DNA of 64,000 nucleotides from CAUZWH01 sp965224275 (GCA_965224275.1 CBDCYR010000005.1:806001-870000), one strand, 5' to 3'; shown: positions 19,301-28,160, counted from the first letter of the stretch. Numbers and translations are program-made. The notes: generated from the letters alone by a model not told the origin.

Positions 19301-20174
19301 CGTCACCAACGTCAATACATTGGCCGACGGTGAGGCGCGCAATAATTTCTTCATCCGCGCGTTGACCTGGAATCCGGACGGCATCCTCGATGGCGCCAGT
19401 CACATCACTATCGCCGGCTACTACTTCTATATCGTCGCCGATCGCGGTGTGGTTGTCCTCAATATGGACGATCCGCTCAATCCCAGGGTCGAAAGCGTGC
19501 TGCCGGTCAAGAACGGGCGCGCCACAGCGTTGCAGTTCCGCTACCTCTTTGTCACCGACGATGAAGGCTTCAAGGTCTTTGACGCGACCGACAAGGGCAA
19601 ACCCAAACCGGTGCCGAGCGCAACGATCTCCTTGAAGGACGGCCAGCGTATCTATGTTGCACGCACCTTCGCCTACGTCGCGGCGGGATCCGAGGGTCTG
19701 GCGATCATCGATGTCGAGAAGCCGGAAAAACCGTTCGTCTACATGAAGTACACGGCCGATGGGGCGATTAGCGATGCCCGCGATGTGGTCGTTGGCTCCA
19801 CCAACGCGTCGGCGTTTGCCTACGTTGCCGATGGCACAGGCGGCCTCAAGGTCATCCAGCTCACGTCACCCGATAGTCAGCCCCGCTATTATGGGTTCAG
19901 TCCCGATCCCAAGCCCGAACTAATTGCTTGGCGTATGACCAAGTGGCCGGCGCTCTCGATCGCCCGTGGCTTGGCCCGCGACCGCGCGGTTGACGAAACC
20001 GGTGGTCAGATTTCCGTTTTTGGGCGTTTGGGTTCGCGGCCCTTCACCAAAAATGAGATGGAAGGGTTCTATCTCAAACCCAACGGCGCGCTGTGGACGG
20101 TTCACGATCGTATCGACACGGACGTCTACGTCGCCCCCAAGCGCGGCCCCAAAAAGAGCGCTAGCGCGAACTAG
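16318..20174 (+). pseudogene. Decaheme cytochrome c with LVIVD-repeat propeller, single-base frameshift
   Basis: Read across one shift this is an exported protein of about 1,285 residues. After a signal peptide (IRSVFFLIALCSTLGWSGIVLA) come ten CXXCH motifs: CMSCH, CVDCH, CGACH, CGACH, CMSCH, CVDCH, CADCH, CFTCH, CGGCH and CTDCH. A histidine-rich stretch follows the second. The last third has LVIVD-type propeller blades such as YLFVAEGPDGFQAYDVAS, YFYIVADRGVVVLNMDD and FAYVAAGSEGLAIIDVEKP. The shift is at 17103-17108, where six C stand for an expected seven: WETVPP then continues GDIFRVFERGG in another frame. A homopolymer slip or read error is equally possible. ATG 16318 follows GAGGGAGCA. 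Its likely role is outer-membrane or periplasmic electron transfer. Confidence 0.85.
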
Positions 20175-20298
20175 ACGTCAGAAGCGGTACGGGAAACCGG
20201 TCGCCGTACAAGCAGAAGCCTTCGCCCTGCGGGGTTTAAGAGCGAGACCGTGGCGCGAAGTGGCGCCGCGCGTCGGTACCGGCCAGCGCAAGCATCAG

Positions 20299-21645
20299 CT
20301 AGATGCCCGTCATGCCTTCGTGCACTTGCCTTTCGACCCAGTTGCCGCGGTCGGCTCGCGGCTGTTCGGCGGATGCGATAACCGTGCCGTTCACCAGTGC
20401 CGCGATCGCATCAAGGCGCTCGCTTTCATCGTTCTCGGTCGTCGGCACCGCCAGCACGGTGTCATGCCCATAGGTTGGGATCACGCCATCGGGCCAGGGG
20501 CTCGGCGGCGGCGTCAGGGGCTCGCCAGCCGCCACCGCCTGAATGCCATGGCGTAATGCGCGCCGCAGCGCCAGAACGCCGCGGTCGGTGGTACCCAAAT
20601 GCTCGGCCGCGTGGACCGCGATTGCACCCTGGCTCACCTGCGCTTCGATGTCGCCGGGATCAACTTGCGCTTCGACCGGGTCGCGGTCGCGTTCCTGGCC
20701 GGGAAAATCAATCATGTTTTTACCACAGCGTGCGGGATCGCCCTTGCCGAATGGATCGAGGGTTTCGCTGAAGAAACGCCAACCGATGTAGATATTGTGC
20801 GTATCGTCAACCGGCACCACCCAACGCGTGAAGGCAGCGCGGCCAAACATCCGCTCGTGCTCGCCATCTTCGAACGGCATGGGGATGTGCGCCAGGTTCG
20901 GAATGACGATTTCGGTCGCACGCGTCCACACCTTGTCCTTCCAGCGCCGCGTCGATAGCACAACCAGCCCGGTTGGCGTTTCCATCAGATCCACCCGCGG
21001 AACCACCCTGAATACGCTACCAAAGCTCGCGGCATCCGGACGCGCGTGCAGAAATGCGGCGTGGACCGGGTCGATGCCGTTCTCGTGGGTCTGCAGCCAA
21101 TTGCAGTCGATCAGGATCGAGAAGGTCGCAACCTCGGTGTCGGGCTGACCCGTAATGTCGAAGATCGGTAGGGCCGGGCGTTCGGCTGGCGGTCCCATAT
21201 AGGCAAAGATCAGGCCGTCGAGTTCGTGCACGGGATAGGCGCCCTGAAATACGCTCTCCTTCAATCGGCTCTGCGGCGGCTCGCCCGGGGTATCGAGACA
21301 GCTGCCGTCGCCGTCCCAGGTCCAACCGTGGTAGCAGCATCGCAGACCGCGCTCCATCGGGATGCCATATTCAAGCGACGAGCCGCGATGGGCACAGTGC
21401 TTGTGCAGCAGTCCGAGACCTCCGCTGCGATCACGAAACAACACCAGATCCTCACCTAAAATGCGGATCAACAGAGGTGTCTCACCGAGTTCGCTGGTCA
21501 TCGCCACGGGATGCCAGAAACGACGTAAATACTCGCCGCCTGGTGTGCCGGCGCCAACGTGGGTCAGTTCAGGGTCGTGCGCGAGGCCCCGCGGTTGGAA
21601 GTAGCCGCCGAAAGGGCGGCGCCATGGCCGTTCCACATCTGTCAT
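20299..21645 (-). CDS. Rieske-type aromatic ring-hydroxylating oxygenase, large subunit
   Basis: This 448-residue protein has an N-terminal Rieske [2Fe-2S] domain with the ligand pairs C-x-H (HKHCAHRGSS) and C-x-x-H (CCYHGWTW), about 17 residues apart near positions 83-105. The C-terminal catalytic domain carries NGIDPVHAAFLH near residue 190, which supplies the bridging aspartate and two histidines for mononuclear iron. Such enzymes hydroxylate or demethylate aromatic or alicyclic substrates and need a separate reductase, which is not seen nearby. Its 3' end converges on the decaheme-LVIVD gene. The frame is intact; the substrate is unknown. Confidence 0.87.
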   Translation of the reverse strand: MTDVERPWRRPFGGYFQPRGLAHDPELTHVGAGTPGGEYLRRFWHPVAMTSELGETPLLIRILGEDLVLFRDRSGGLGLLHKHCAHRGSSLEYGIPMERGLRCCYHGWTWDGDGSCLDTPGEPPQSRLKESVFQGAYPVHELDGLIFAYMGPPAERPALPIFDITGQPDTEVATFSILIDCNWLQTHENGIDPVHAAFLHARPDAASFGSVFRVVPRVDLMETPTGLVVLSTRRWKDKVWTRATEIVIPNLAHIPMPFEDGEHERMFGRAAFTRWVVPVDDTHNIYIGWRFFSETLDPFGKGDPARCGKNMIDFPGQERDRDPVEAQVDPGDIEAQVSQGAIAVHAAEHLGTTDRGVLALRRALRHGIQAVAAGEPLTPPPSPWPDGVIPTYGHDTVLAVPTTENDESERLDAIAALVNGTVIASAEQPRADRGNWVERQVHEGMTGI

Positions 21646-21765
21646 TGGCCAACCCTGCTCGTTGCGAATGCCCTTATCGTACGGTGACTATCGCAATGAA
21701 TAAAGCGATTGGCCACCGCTCGATCTCGGAACAACTTAGACCGTCCGCCGAAAGCTCGTGCCACC

Positions 21766-21802
21766 CACAAAAGAAAAGGGGCGCGCTACGCAGCGCGCGC
21801 CC
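21766..21802 (-). terminator. Rho-independent terminator after the minus-strand cytochrome gene
   Basis: On the minus strand GGGCGCGCGC, a short loop and GCGCGCCCC are followed by TTTTCTTTTG. The stem is long and GC-rich with a T-rich tail, 24 bases after the cytochrome stop codon at 21826. It would also separate this gene from the Rieske gene downstream. Confidence 0.8.
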
Positions 21803-21825
21803 GATAGCACAGTGCGCGTTGCCTA

Positions 21826-23175
21826 CTATTTTGGAATTGCCGCCGCAACTTTACGCAGCGCATCGACGAACTGGGTCGGCTTATACGCTTCGTCTTTCGC
21901 GGTTGCGTCATAGGCGCCGTTGAGCGCATCGCTGATCGCATTGTACTGCGCATCGCTAATCACCTTCGCCGTGCGCATGGCGTTAACGATTGATCCCATC
22001 GCCATGGTTGCTTGCTCGGCTGTCGCATAGTCGGCGAACTCACCCCGCACGCCTTCGCCGATAACGCCGTTGAGCAGCGCTTCCATGTCCTTTTTGGCAA
22101 AGTTATGACTGGCGAATTTGTCGACCAGCTTGTTGACCGTGCCGAGCATCTCCTTGGCCGCGGCCGTGGTGCCTTCGGCACCCTGGGTCGAGGCCGTATG
22201 CAGCTTGGTCGTTTGCGCTTTCAACGCATTGCCAAGGGCTGCATCGACATGGCTGGCGATTACCCGCAGCATGATCATGTTCGAATCGTTAATACGCACA
22301 ATACCCGGGCCGAGCGGTGAGCTATCGCGTTTCTGCCAGCGCAGATTGCTCATCGGGTGATGGCAGGCGTGGCAGTCGAACAGCACCAGCTCGGGGAAAA
22401 TCCCGTCGCGGCCCATTTCCGGGTCGACCATCGCTTCGAGCAGCTCGCGCAGATGGATCGCTTGGCCAATCGCCCAGGTTTGGACACCGCTCAGCACCCG
22501 CTTGCGCTTGAGGTAGTCGGCGTCGACGCGGAAATGCGCCGGCTGAATGGCGGTGAACGTATCGAGCTCGAAACTCATCCGCGGATGCCCGGCACCCATG
22601 ATGCGGTGTGTGACTAACTTTTTGCCGTCGCCGAAGTGGCAACTCAGGCACAGCTCGGCGCGCTTGACCGGGTTCTCAGTGGGATAGAGCCCGGCCTGGA
22701 TATTTTCCTGGTGACTGGCGCCAGCGACATGCGTTCCCAACCAGCGGATCGCGCCGCCGTGACAGCCCTCGCACCCGACCCCGTCGGAGACCTGGAATTG
22801 CCGACCGCGGTTACCCTTGGACACATTATCGGAATGGCAATCGAGGCAAATCTTCGCCGTGTGTGCGGCCGGTAGGCCGAGATTGGCGGCGATGCGCTTG
22901 GAACGATCGTTGAGTAAAACCTGATAGGCCTTGGCGTGACTGTCCTCGCGCTGCCAGGTGATATATTCGTTCTGGAGGACAGGAGAATCTTTGTAGGCCT
23001 GCACCCCGCCGTGGCACGTGCTGCCGGCACACGATGCAACACCGAGGTGTTTGTCTTTGGAATATTGTGGCAGCAATTGGGCGTCGGCCGGTGTCGCCAA
23101 CCAAACCAAAGCGACGGCAGCGATGGCAACGCTCGACAGGCTGCTCAGCAGACGACGAACATTCAGATGAAACAT
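21826..23175 (-). CDS. Exported multihaem cytochrome c with one CX4CH site
   Basis: The 449-residue product has a signal peptide (SSVAIAAVALVWLATPADA) and five haem attachment motifs. The first is unusual, C49-AGST-C-H (CX4CH). The others are CLDCH, CEGCH, CLSCH and CHACH. The spread-out arrangement resembles cytochrome c554-like multihaem proteins. The C-terminal 150 residues are helical and haem-free. ATG 23175 is preceded by TTTGGAGG. It is a periplasmic electron carrier by inference and may serve the cluster at 6-20 kb, although it runs the other way. An IS5 copy begins 54 bases upstream of its start and has probably displaced its original promoter region. Confidence 0.85.
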   Translation of the reverse strand: MFHLNVRRLLSSLSSVAIAAVALVWLATPADAQLLPQYSKDKHLGVASCAGSTCHGGVQAYKDSPVLQNEYITWQREDSHAKAYQVLLNDRSKRIAANLGLPAAHTAKICLDCHSDNVSKGNRGRQFQVSDGVGCEGCHGGAIRWLGTHVAGASHQENIQAGLYPTENPVKRAELCLSCHFGDGKKLVTHRIMGAGHPRMSFELDTFTAIQPAHFRVDADYLKRKRVLSGVQTWAIGQAIHLRELLEAMVDPEMGRDGIFPELVLFDCHACHHPMSNLRWQKRDSSPLGPGIVRINDSNMIMLRVIASHVDAALGNALKAQTTKLHTASTQGAEGTTAAAKEMLGTVNKLVDKFASHNFAKKDMEALLNGVIGEGVRGEFADYATAEQATMAMGSIVNAMRTAKVISDAQYNAISDALNGAYDATAKDEAYKPTQFVDALRKVAAAIPK

Positions 23176-23203
23176 TGGTATCCCCCTGGGGTTTCCTCCA
23201 AAT

Positions 23204-23226
23204 GCCTCCTGTATACTGATGGAGGC
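23204..23226. other. Inverted repeat between cytochrome start and IS copy 2
   Basis: GCCTCC and GGAGGC are separated by 11 bases and end exactly at the TTA target duplication of IS copy 2. The dyad could be a remnant of the cytochrome gene's control region, or an mRNA hairpin in its leader. Evidence is the symmetry and position only. Confidence 0.35.
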
Positions 23227-23229
23227 TTA

Positions 23230-24161
23230 GAGGCCAACCCGAAACTAGTTGAGTGATTTCAGTCGGTTGTGGCTTACTCGGTTGTGTCAAAGCAAACGAG
23301 GAGGCACAACATGTGGACCGAAATCACTCGCCCGAATTATGAGCGCCGTGGCGGGCGCTACGCAAGCGACCTGACGGATCGAGAGTGGGCGTTGATCGCG
23401 CCGCTCATGCCGCCGCGCAAGAAGATCGGCCGGCCGAGGACGACGGACCTGCGCCATGTCATGGATGCGGTCATGTACATGGCCTCGACGGGCTGCCAGT
23501 GGGCGATGTTGCCGAACGACTTCCCTCCGCCTTCCACGGTCCAGCGCTATTTCTACGACTGGCGCTCCAACGGCCTGCTGGAGAGCATCAACCATCACCT
23601 GGTCATGGCGGCCCGGGAGCTGGAAGGACGCGAGGCCGGCCCGAGCACCGGGGTGATCGACAGCCAGAGCGTGAAAACCACGGAAAGCGGTGGTGTTCGG
23701 GGCTATGACGCGGGCAAGAAGATCAAGGGCCGCAAGCGTCACATCGTCACCGATACACTCGGCCTGCTGGTCGGCCTGATCGTGCACGCAGCCGATATCC
23801 AGGACCGCGACGGCGCGCCCGAGGTCCTCAAATCGATCCGTCATCGCTTCCCCCGGCTGCGTCACCTCTTCGCCGACGCCGCCTACGCGGGACCGAAACT
23901 CGAGGGCGCCCTTGAGGTCATCGGCCGCTGGAAGCTCGAGATCATCAAGCGCTCAGACACCGCCCAGGGCTTCGAGCTCCTGCCCAGACGATGGGTCGTC
24001 GAGAGGACCTTCGCCTGGCTCAACCGATGCCGTCGACTGGCCAAGGATTGGGAGAAATCAATCGCCTCCGCACAGGCATGGATTCTTGTCGCCAACATCC
24101 GACTCCTCACAAGGCGGCTCGCAAGGTACTGTTATCAAACATAGAGTTTCGAGTCGGACTC
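23230..24161 (+). mobile_element. IS5-family insertion sequence, copy 2 (932 bp)
   Basis: This copy has the same ends and length as the one at 1262-2193 and is flanked by TTA on both sides (23227-23229 and 24162-24164). Two base differences were seen: one silent (near 23372) and one changing alanine to threonine in GPSTGVIDS. The two copies point the same way and enclose about 21 kb that includes the whole cytochrome cluster. Confidence 0.92.
23311..24144 (+). CDS. IS5-family transposase (copy 2)
   Basis: The product is 277 residues, identical to copy 1 except for one residue in the segment before VIDSQSVKTTE (T for A). All catalytic blocks are present and the same GAGGAGG site precedes ATG 23311. 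The outward-facing 3' end points at the type II secretion operon, whose first gene starts 68 bases after this stop. Read-through transcription is therefore possible but unproven. Confidence 0.93.
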   Translation: MWTEITRPNYERRGGRYASDLTDREWALIAPLMPPRKKIGRPRTTDLRHVMDAVMYMASTGCQWAMLPNDFPPPSTVQRYFYDWRSNGLLESINHHLVMAARELEGREAGPSTGVIDSQSVKTTESGGVRGYDAGKKIKGRKRHIVTDTLGLLVGLIVHAADIQDRDGAPEVLKSIRHRFPRLRHLFADAAYAGPKLEGALEVIGRWKLEIIKRSDTAQGFELLPRRWVVERTFAWLNRCRRLAKDWEKSIASAQAWILVANIRLLTRRLARYCYQT

Positions 24162-24211
24162 TTAGGCGTAACTATGCCGTGCCTGAGTGAAATCTTAAAG
24201 TCTTAGCTGGC

Positions 24212-24979
24212 TTGAACGACTCATTTTTGTTGATAGGTTCCGCTTTTGTGCTCGCGATAGCGCCGTTCCTGGGCAGCTTTATCGCTACCCTTACCGTGCG
24301 CGCGCCGGATGCGGGCTCGATCGTTCTCGGTCGTTCGCGTTGTCCCCATTGCTTGCACCGGCTCTCGCTTCGCGATCTGGTTCCTATTCTAAGCTGGCTG
24401 TCATCGTCAGGCCGTTGCCGCCATTGCCGCGCGCGGATTGGCATTTTCTATCCCGGTGCGGAGGTGGCTGCGTTGGTCATCGCGGTGGTTTCGGTCGCTA
24501 CCTTTCAGGGCGCCGACGTCCTGATCTCGTGCGGCCTCGGTTGGTCGCTGCTCACGCTGGCGTTGATCGATCTGCGCCATCAACTCTTACCCGATGCGCT
24601 GACCCTACCGCTCGCCGCCCTAGGCCTTGCCAACGCCTGGCTGATCGGCGGCGGCGATGCGCTGTTGGACCGCGCTATTGGGAGCGCCGCGGGTTTGCTC
24701 ATATTTCTCCTTATTTCGTTTGTTTATAGGCGTTTGCGCGATCGCGAGGGATTGGGAATGGGAGACGCGAAGCTGCTTGCAGCCGGTGGCGGCTGGGTTG
24801 CTTGGCAAGGATTGGCGAGCGTCGTCTTGATCGCCAGCGCGATTGCCCTGACGGTGACGATCATCCAGGCTGCGCGCGGCGGCGTCCGCATCCAGGCCAC
24901 CACCCGCATCCCATTCGGTCTCTACCTGGGACCGGCCATCTGGCTGGTCTGGTTGGTTGGTCCCATTCGCTTTGGCTGA
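24212..24979 (+). CDS. gspO: Type II secretion prepilin peptidase (GspO/PilD family)
   Basis: This polytopic membrane protease cleaves the leader of pseudopilins and methylates the new N-terminus. Two CxxC pairs are present in the N-terminal cytoplasmic domain (CPHCLHRL and CRHCRARI, residues about 44-73). The two catalytic aspartates are visible in LALIDLRHQLLPDALTLP and GLGMGDAKLLAAGGGW. The length of 255 residues is normal. The start is TTG 24212 in the track frame, with no strong ribosome site. It stands at the head of the gsp operon and just after IS copy 2, so its native promoter may have been affected. Confidence 0.9.
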   Translation: MNDSFLLIGSAFVLAIAPFLGSFIATLTVRAPDAGSIVLGRSRCPHCLHRLSLRDLVPILSWLSSSGRCRHCRARIGIFYPGAEVAALVIAVVSVATFQGADVLISCGLGWSLLTLALIDLRHQLLPDALTLPLAALGLANAWLIGGGDALLDRAIGSAAGLLIFLLISFVYRRLRDREGLGMGDAKLLAAGGGWVAWQGLASVVLIASAIALTVTIIQAARGGVRIQATTRIPFGLYLGPAIWLVWLVGPIRFG

Positions 24980-25079
24980 TACTGACGTGCACGAGTGTGC
25001 GACAGCCGCGGCGAGTCCGTGCGGTGGCTCGCGCCAGCTGCGGACGTTATGATATACGATATTAAACTTGGAGCTGAAC

Positions 25080-26768
25080 GTGGCTCGCGAACTAACTGAA
25101 ATCCTTATCCAAACCGGAAAGCTTGATCGCCAAGGTCTCGATCGCGCCGCCAATCTTGGCAGCAGTACTGGCGAGCGGCTCGATATCGTTTTGACTCGAC
25201 TGGGATTGGTGAGCGAAGAAGATATGGCCCACGCCCTTGCCGAGCATCTGGGTGTCCCGGTTGCGCGGATCGAGCACTATCCCGACGCACCGGTTCTTGC
25301 CGATACCCTAACCTCACCGTTTCTCTGGCGCTCCCGCATTCTGCCGCTCGAGGACCAGGATGATGTTTTGGTCGTCGCGTTGGCCGATCCGCTGGACACT
25401 TACACGATCGACGCCATCCGCTTGCTGGTTGGTAAACCGGTCGCGCCGTGGGCCGCCGTACCAGCCGAATTGGCGCGCGCGTTGGAGAGGCTGTACGGCA
25501 AGCAGGGCGCGGTCGATGGAATGGTTCCCGACCACGCCGAACTTGCCGATCGCGATCTTTACCGCGCCGACGTTGATCGTATTCGTGATCGCGCCACCGA
25601 TGCACCGGTTGTTAGACTTGTCGACTCGTTGATCGCGAATGCGGTTTCGGAACGAGCCTCCGACATCCACATCGAGCCGTCGCCCGATCGGCTGCGATTG
25701 CGGCTGCGGATAGACGGTGTGCTCCGAGATATCGACGCACCGCCATTCGCCCTGAAGTCCGCTATCGTCAGTCGCATCAAAGTCATGGCCAACCTCGATA
25801 TCGCGGAACTACGGCTGGCTCAAGACGGTCGCATTCGCACCAGCGTCGCCGGTCGCGAAATCGATATTCGAGTCTCCTGCGTTCCCGTGCAATACGGCGA
25901 AAGCGTTGTGCTGCGTCTGCTCGACAAATCGCGAGGTGTTCTCGCTCTCGACAAACTCGGCTTTGCGCCGGGTATCGCTTCCCAAATCGAAGCTGTGCTT
26001 GGACTGAGCAACGGCATCGTTCTGGTCACCGGCCCAACCGGCAGCGGTAAGACGACAACGCTCTACGCCGCGCTGCAACGCCTCAATGACCCCAAGCGCA
26101 AGATCGTCACGGCCGAAGATCCCATCGAGTATGAGCTTGGCGGCATCAACCAGATACAAGTCAAGCCACGGATTGGTTTGACCTTCGCGAACGTATTGCG
26201 CGCCGTCCTGCGCCAAGACCCCGATGTCATGATGATCGGCGAAATTCGCGACACGGAAACCGCCGAGATAAGCATTCAGGCGGCATTGACCGGCCACCTC
26301 GTGCTGTCGACGCTCCACACCAATGATGCCGCCGGCGCGATCACCCGTCTGCTCGATATGGGCGTCGAAAGCTTCCTTCTGACGTCGGCGCTCAAAGCCG
26401 TTATTGCCCAGCGCCTGGTGCGAAAACTCTGTGTTGCATGCCGAGCGCCAATACCGGCCGACGAAGGGGCCGATCCTGTACTGCTGCAGGGGCTTGGCCT
26501 TGAATTTGATAACCAGGTGACCCTCTACAAACCAAGCGGTTGTGCCAAATGCGGCGGCACCGGGTATTTGGGACGCACCGTCATCGCGGAGTTCTTGCCA
26601 CTCGACGAAGATGCCCGCGGACTGATCTTGAACCGAGCCGGGGCAGATGAATTCGCCGCCGCGTCGGCATCGCGCGGGCTGACAACGCTGCGTCAGGACG
26701 GTTTCGAGAAGGCCCGAGCCGGCGTCACCACGCTCGAAGAAGTTGTGCGCGCCAGCCATTCGGTGTGA
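25080..26768 (+). CDS. gspE: Type II secretion ATPase GspE
   Basis: GspE is the cytoplasmic hexameric ATPase that drives pseudopilus assembly. The N-terminal N1 domain (GERLDIVLTRLGLVSEEDMA) is followed by the ATPase core. The core has Walker A GPTGSGKTTTLY near residue 320, Walker B VMMIGEIRD near 388 and the histidine box LTGHLVLSTLHTND. A four-cysteine zinc element (CVACRAP and CAKCGGTGY) follows near 450-500. GTG 25080 is preferred because GGAG lies seven bases upstream; TTG 25068 in the same frame is the alternative. The stop is followed at once by a 12-bp tandem repeat. Confidence 0.93.
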   Translation: MARELTEILIQTGKLDRQGLDRAANLGSSTGERLDIVLTRLGLVSEEDMAHALAEHLGVPVARIEHYPDAPVLADTLTSPFLWRSRILPLEDQDDVLVVALADPLDTYTIDAIRLLVGKPVAPWAAVPAELARALERLYGKQGAVDGMVPDHAELADRDLYRADVDRIRDRATDAPVVRLVDSLIANAVSERASDIHIEPSPDRLRLRLRIDGVLRDIDAPPFALKSAIVSRIKVMANLDIAELRLAQDGRIRTSVAGREIDIRVSCVPVQYGESVVLRLLDKSRGVLALDKLGFAPGIASQIEAVLGLSNGIVLVTGPTGSGKTTTLYAALQRLNDPKRKIVTAEDPIEYELGGINQIQVKPRIGLTFANVLRAVLRQDPDVMMIGEIRDTETAEISIQAALTGHLVLSTLHTNDAAGAITRLLDMGVESFLLTSALKAVIAQRLVRKLCVACRAPIPADEGADPVLLQGLGLEFDNQVTLYKPSGCAKCGGTGYLGRTVIAEFLPLDEDARGLILNRAGADEFAAASASRGLTTLRQDGFEKARAGVTTLEEVVRASHSV

Positions 26769-26773
26769 TCGCT

Positions 26774-26845
26774 CAAGTGACTGCCCAAGTGACTGCCCAA
26801 GTGACTGCCCAAGTGATTGCCCAAGTGTTTGCCCAGGTAATTGTC
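26774..26845 (+). repeat. 12-bp tandem repeat, six units, between gspE and gspF
   Basis: The unit CAAGTGACTGCC is repeated from 26774 with the last three units increasingly diverged (CAAGTGATTGCC, CAAGTGTTTGCC, CAGGTAATTGTC). It begins five bases after the gspE stop and fills half of the gap to gspF. No function is evident. Confidence 0.93.
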
Positions 26846-26909
26846 CATGCGAATACGGAAATCTGACCTCAAAATCTGACTCCAAGAAGCTGAACCCAGA
26901 GCTGATCAC

Positions 26910-28160
26910 TTGCCGCGATTTCGCTACAAAGCTGCCGATCCCGCCGGCGCCACGACCGAGGGCGTAATGGAGGCGGCCGATCAAGACGCGGTGCTCGAAC
27001 GCCTGCGGGCCACCGAACGGTTGCCCATTCGGGTCGATGAACTCGCACCAGATGCCCAGCGCTTCGATACCCGTCTATGGCGCGCGATGGGCGCCGTTCT
27101 ATCGCGGCCGGTCCTGCTACGCCCGCCGCTATCGCGTCGCACCGTTGCCAATCTCAGCCGCGAAATCGCAACACTGCTGGGCGCTGGCCTACCGCTTTCC
27201 CGTGCGTTGTCGGTTGCGGCGATGGCGGCATCCGAGCCCAAAGTTGCGCAAGTCTTGTCGCGTTTGCTGACTCGGGTCCAGTCCGGCACCCCATTGTCGT
27301 CTGCGATGGCCTCCGAACCGGCGGTTTTTGACGGTTTCTATGTCTCGATGGTCCGTGCCGGCGAAGCCAGCGGCGACCTGGCGGCTGTTCTTGAGCGCCT
27401 CTACCGCGAGCAATCGCGCATCGAGGACGCCAAGGACGCGATCCGTTCAGCTCTCGCTTATCCGATAATCCTGCTTTTCGTTGCTTGCCTGTCGGTGATT
27501 GTTCTGTTGGTTTTTGTCCTGCCGCAGTTTGAGGTTCTGTTTCGCGAATCCGGGGCTGAGCTCCCCCTTGTCACGCGTGTTGTCATCGGGCTTGCCGGCT
27601 TCTTGCGCAATTTCGGCTGGCTGATCCTGGTGGTCGTGCTGCTGGGTTGGATCGCCGTTCGCCTCGGCTTACGTGATCCGATGTTTCGTCGACGTTGGCA
27701 CCTCGGCCTCCTACGCACGCCCATCCTTGGCAGTTTGCTGACCAGGATCGAGCTGCAACGCTATAGTGCGTCGCTGGCGATGCTCCTGCAGGGCGGCGTT
27801 CATCTTCCCGAAGCGCTCGCAACGGCCTATGACAGCGTCGGTAATCTCGCGCTTAGACACGCGCTGAATACAGCGGCCGATCAAGTGCGGCACGGTGACG
27901 CCCTGGCCGAGGCCCTGCATCGCCAGCAATACATCCCGGCTCGAGCGGTGGAGCTGATCCGGATCGGCGAAGAGGTCGGCGAGCTTGCGACCATGGTCGA
28001 GCGTACCGCCGAACTCTATGAACGCGAGACTCAGGCGGTTATGCGACGCTTCGTGACTCTCATCGAACCGGCGCTCATTCTCGTTATCGGCTTGATCGTT
28101 GCCGGCCTGGTGTTCTCGGTCCTGTCTGCCATTGTGGGGATAAATGCGCTGGTTATCTAA
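26910..28160 (+). CDS. gspF: Type II secretion inner-membrane platform protein GspF
   Basis: The 416-residue protein has two GspF repeats and three predicted membrane helices. The first repeat begins TVANLSREIATLLGAGLPLSRAL near residue 75. A long hydrophobic pair (YPIILLFVACLSVIVLLVFVL, about 190) follows. The second repeat has YSASLAMLLQGGVHLPEAL near 285 and the final helix LILVIGLIVAGLVFSVL. It starts at TTG 26910 with the family's usual opening PRFRYKAADPAGATTEG. It forms the platform through which GspE acts on the pseudopilus and overlaps gspG by 17 bases. Confidence 0.93.
   Translation: MPRFRYKAADPAGATTEGVMEAADQDAVLERLRATERLPIRVDELAPDAQRFDTRLWRAMGAVLSRPVLLRPPLSRRTVANLSREIATLLGAGLPLSRALSVAAMAASEPKVAQVLSRLLTRVQSGTPLSSAMASEPAVFDGFYVSMVRAGEASGDLAAVLERLYREQSRIEDAKDAIRSALAYPIILLFVACLSVIVLLVFVLPQFEVLFRESGAELPLVTRVVIGLAGFLRNFGWLILVVVLLGWIAVRLGLRDPMFRRRWHLGLLRTPILGSLLTRIELQRYSASLAMLLQGGVHLPEALATAYDSVGNLALRHALNTAADQVRHGDALAEALHRQQYIPARAVELIRIGEEVGELATMVERTAELYERETQAVMRRFVTLIEPALILVIGLIVAGLVFSVLSAIVGINALVI

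Noticed and set aside
1262..24161. Composite transposon carrying the cytochrome cluster
   Set aside because: Kept only as a possibility: both copies have their own TTA flanks, and the enclosed region includes genes such as zapE that look like ordinary chromosome.
25809..26984. 391-residue minus-strand frame over gspE
   Set aside because: It lies antisense to a gene with complete ATPase motifs, and its own sequence, including the LGQSLGQS run from the 12-bp repeat, has no domain features.
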